A stretch of DNA of 64,000 nucleotides from Candidatus Aminicenantota bacterium. Its GTDB lineage: Bacteria > Acidobacteriota > Aminicenantia > UBA2199. Below the pieces are notes generated by a model. The model saw only the letters and a list, made by a program, of their open reading frames with translations, searched no databases and had not been told where the DNA came from. A program made the position numbers and the translations under genes. Shown here in pieces: positions 62,348 through 64,000 of the stretch (the first letter of the stretch is position 1; each line of letters begins with the position of its first letter). The stretch lies in assembly GCA_026393835.1 (NCBI GenBank), contig JAPKZK010000019.1:1-64000 (forward strand), in the 5' to 3' direction.

Positions 62348-62875
62348 TTACATCCCTGGAGGCGGCCCGGAAAGCGCCATCAAAGCCCCAGGGTCAGCTA
62401 AATATAACTTCATTCCCGTCATCTTCAACTTGCCTTTTCCATCTACCTTGAGGTTGTAAAAGCCGATACAATCGATTTGAACCACCAGGTTCCCGGTTAT
62501 CCTGTCATGGAACGCAATTTTTGCCCTTGTGGCCACGGTTAATTTTTTGGTATCGATAGACATTTCATCCACGGTTAATGTCTCGAGCAAATTAAAATGT
62601 AACCCCACCAGGAAACCTTTCCACGCGGGAAGATCCATTACCGGGTACACAGGCACAGGGAGAAATGGTATATGGATAAATTCCGGGGCCCAGTATTTGT
62701 CCATTAAATCGATGGTGGCGGCGTCCTGGGCATACAGGTTATAATCGCTGTAATATTCTTCCATAAACACTTGTACCCGGTGATAGCCAGCCTTTTTCTT
62801 CATATCTTGTCCCGGGAACACCGCCATGGCGCCAACCAACAAAATTAAAACGGTCACAAACATCATTTTTTTCAT
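62348..62875 (-). CDS. Exported NTF2-like protein
   Basis: 175 residues. Signal peptide (3-20). The mature part resembles SnoaL/NTF2-like proteins: helix FMEEYYSDYNLYAQDAATIDLMDKYWAPEFIHIPF, then alternating strands TRAKIAFHDRI and VVQIDCIGFYNLKVDGKGKLK. Such folds bind small ligands; no catalytic residues can be assigned. Pro-rich end (SGPPPGM). It is the only gene of its transcript. Confidence 0.65.
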   Translation of the reverse strand: MKKMMFVTVLILLVGAMAVFPGQDMKKKAGYHRVQVFMEEYYSDYNLYAQDAATIDLMDKYWAPEFIHIPFLPVPVYPVMDLPAWKGFLVGLHFNLLETLTVDEMSIDTKKLTVATRAKIAFHDRITGNLVVQIDCIGFYNLKVDGKGKLKMTGMKLYLADPGALMALSGPPPGM

Positions 62876-63169
62876 TTTTCATCTCCTATATTTATAATTT
62901 TTTGAAACTTATGAGACTTATAAGACTTATGAGACATGGGGCTTAACGTTTTTTGATGCTTTGTCTCTTTTGAAAGATGCCCATTTAAGGATTGAATAAA
63001 TATAATATGATAAATTTCATAAAATGTCAACCGGCGCCTTGTTGAAATAAATTTTTCCGGCATTCATTTCCGTTATCCCACTATTTCATTTATTTTATTT
63101 TATTGACTCTAAAAGTCAATTGTGCTATTGTTCAATTCTTATTGGTATCTTATTCGCAAGGTAATTAAC
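62876..63169. other. Divergent intergenic region
   Basis: It contains ACTTATGAGACTTATAAGAC repeats at a 10-bp period (62909-62936) just upstream of the NTF2-like gene, and an AT-rich stretch before the gene at 63170. TTGACT at 63103-63108 is a possible -35 box for the latter (TTGACT-17-TATTGT, weak). No gene is supported. Confidence 0.5.
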
Positions 63170-64000
63170 ATGGTAAAAGAAATAGAAAAGTGCCCGGTTA
63201 CGGGCCTGCCGATTGTGCAAAACCCCCAATGGACAGATATCCGAATTTCAAATGATTTTGAAGTAACCTACCGGCTGATCGGCGACCGTATATTACATGC
63301 AGCGCCCAGCGGCCATTTTACCAGGGGAAATTTAGAAAAGGCTTACGCCGTCCACGACCGGGTGCTAACGGAATCCGTGACGCCGGGAGTCAAAATTGTC
63401 GAGATCGCCGACTTGAAAAATATTACCGGCAGTACCACACGCTCCGGGAGGCTAGCCGCTATTCGCTATTTTGAACAGAAAACCGATAAATACCTCGGGT
63501 TTATCGCTTTCAATGTCTCCTGGAAAACAAAGCTGTTTCTCAGTGTGGCCTGGAGGATTCGCAGGGAACCCTATGAGTTCGCTGTCGAGAATGATTATGA
63601 AAGCGCTGTAAAACGGGCGCTGCAAATGCTCCAACAATTTGACGCCCGGGATCGTTTCGATCCCGGGAACTTTATTACCCGGCCGGAATGGAAATATGAA
63701 GGAGACACCCTTTTTACGGAATGTAAGGTATTAAACGATAAAGTGTTGTATGCCATCCATAAAGGGTACCTGCGAAATCAAGATGTGGAACCGGTTTCTC
63801 AATTAGTCGCCGACATTTTCGAGGCGGGCTACTTTAAAGATTCGGCCCCTTACCATATTGCCGATTACTCGGGCGTCACCGGGGGTTCATGGTATGGTCG
63901 GGTCAAGTTTCTGAAAACCTTCAAATCGCTTAAAGATACTTACGGCCCCCCAAAAGCTTTTATAATGGTAATCGGCAGCCAGGTTATCAATATTGCCATG
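63170..64000 (+). CDS. Unrecognised protein, N-terminal 277 residues (cut by window end)
   Basis: Open from ATG 63170 (AAGG upstream) to the last base. It starts MVKEIEKCPVTGLPIVQNP, a short Cys-containing lead. Two related halves follow of about 105-125 residues. The first is around GHFTRGNLEKAYAVHDRVLT, IVEIADLKNITGSTTRSGR and GFIAFNVSW; the second around GYLRNQDVEPVSQLVADIF, YHIADYSGVTGGSWYGR and AFIMVIGSQ. The order helix-strand IADxxxVTG-helix-strand is reminiscent of STAS/SpoIIAA folds. An N-terminal sensor of a larger signalling protein is plausible, but the family is not recognised. Confidence 0.75.
   Translation, partial: MVKEIEKCPVTGLPIVQNPQWTDIRISNDFEVTYRLIGDRILHAAPSGHFTRGNLEKAYAVHDRVLTESVTPGVKIVEIADLKNITGSTTRSGRLAAIRYFEQKTDKYLGFIAFNVSWKTKLFLSVAWRIRREPYEFAVENDYESAVKRALQMLQQFDARDRFDPGNFITRPEWKYEGDTLFTECKVLNDKVLYAIHKGYLRNQDVEPVSQLVADIFEAGYFKDSAPYHIADYSGVTGGSWYGRVKFLKTFKSLKDTYGPPKAFIMVIGSQVINIAM

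Overview
The window is bacterial chromosome, roughly half G+C, with a Gram-negative envelope gene set (Skp/OmpH chaperone, lipid exporter, lipoprotein, polyprenyl-phosphate sugar transferase). Hybrid two-component regulators with beta-propeller sensors, many AAA/PD-(D/E)XK proteins, WD40, TIR and ankyrin proteins, and many intergenic palindromes suggest a large-genome environmental bacterium. Candidatus Aminicenantes or a relative is my best guess. That is inference from gene style; no rRNA gene is present to settle it.

Layout. 0.5-5 kb: a TPR exported protein, then an NtrB-like kinase and NtrC-like sigma-54 activator in one operon. 5-8.4 kb: an ankyrin protein, a leucine-rich-repeat fragment and an internally deleted ATPase-nuclease. 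17.8-8.6 kb (minus strand): a housekeeping operon running pterin-binding protein, DUF465, pssA, ABC exporter, yicC, gmk, coaC, coaB, uracil-DNA glycosylase, priA. 18-25.3 kb: serC, tRNA-Lys(CUU), ompH, a two-gene ATPase + nuclease cassette running into nadC-nadB, and an HpcH/HpaI aldolase. 25.5-28.8 kb: a propeller-SpoIIE phosphatase.

The accessory core lies at 28.8-46.1 kb. It holds two convergent AAA/PD-(D/E)XK proteins (one fused to a calcineurin-like phosphoesterase), a rhodanese-MauE pair, an XRE regulator beside an array of motifs spaced exactly 21 bp apart, and a 1493-residue membrane protein with 15 WD40 repeats outside and a STAND-like ATPase inside. A PIN toxin-antitoxin pair, a TIR protein fused to a STAND-like module without a P-loop, and a two-gene operon of a TIR protein plus a MinD/ParA-like ATPase-TIR fusion complete it. 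The TIR operon promoter puts the start codon at about +1. Housekeeping ppsR sits inside this island.

46-64 kb: M29 aminopeptidase, acyl-CoA synthetase, two exopolysaccharide genes, ZIP transporter, exported and MBL-fold proteins, a 16-unit 20-bp tandem array open in all reading frames, a 1399-residue hybrid two-component regulator, a subtilisin-like protease that shares an upstream element with a LamG protein, an NTF2-like protein, and the start of an unrecognised gene cut by the window end.

Intergenic DNA is rich in structured repeats: a MITE-like element with CTATCCGAAAAG ends, a hairpin plus CCGGAGGCA module that supplies a ribosome-binding site, REP-like palindromes, and short repeats with 7- or 10-bp periods. 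The strongest candidates for an undescribed system are the TIR / MinD-TIR operon with its neighbours, the membrane WD40-STAND protein and the ATPase-nuclease cassette next to NAD synthesis genes. All functional claims are read from sequence motifs; no database search was possible.
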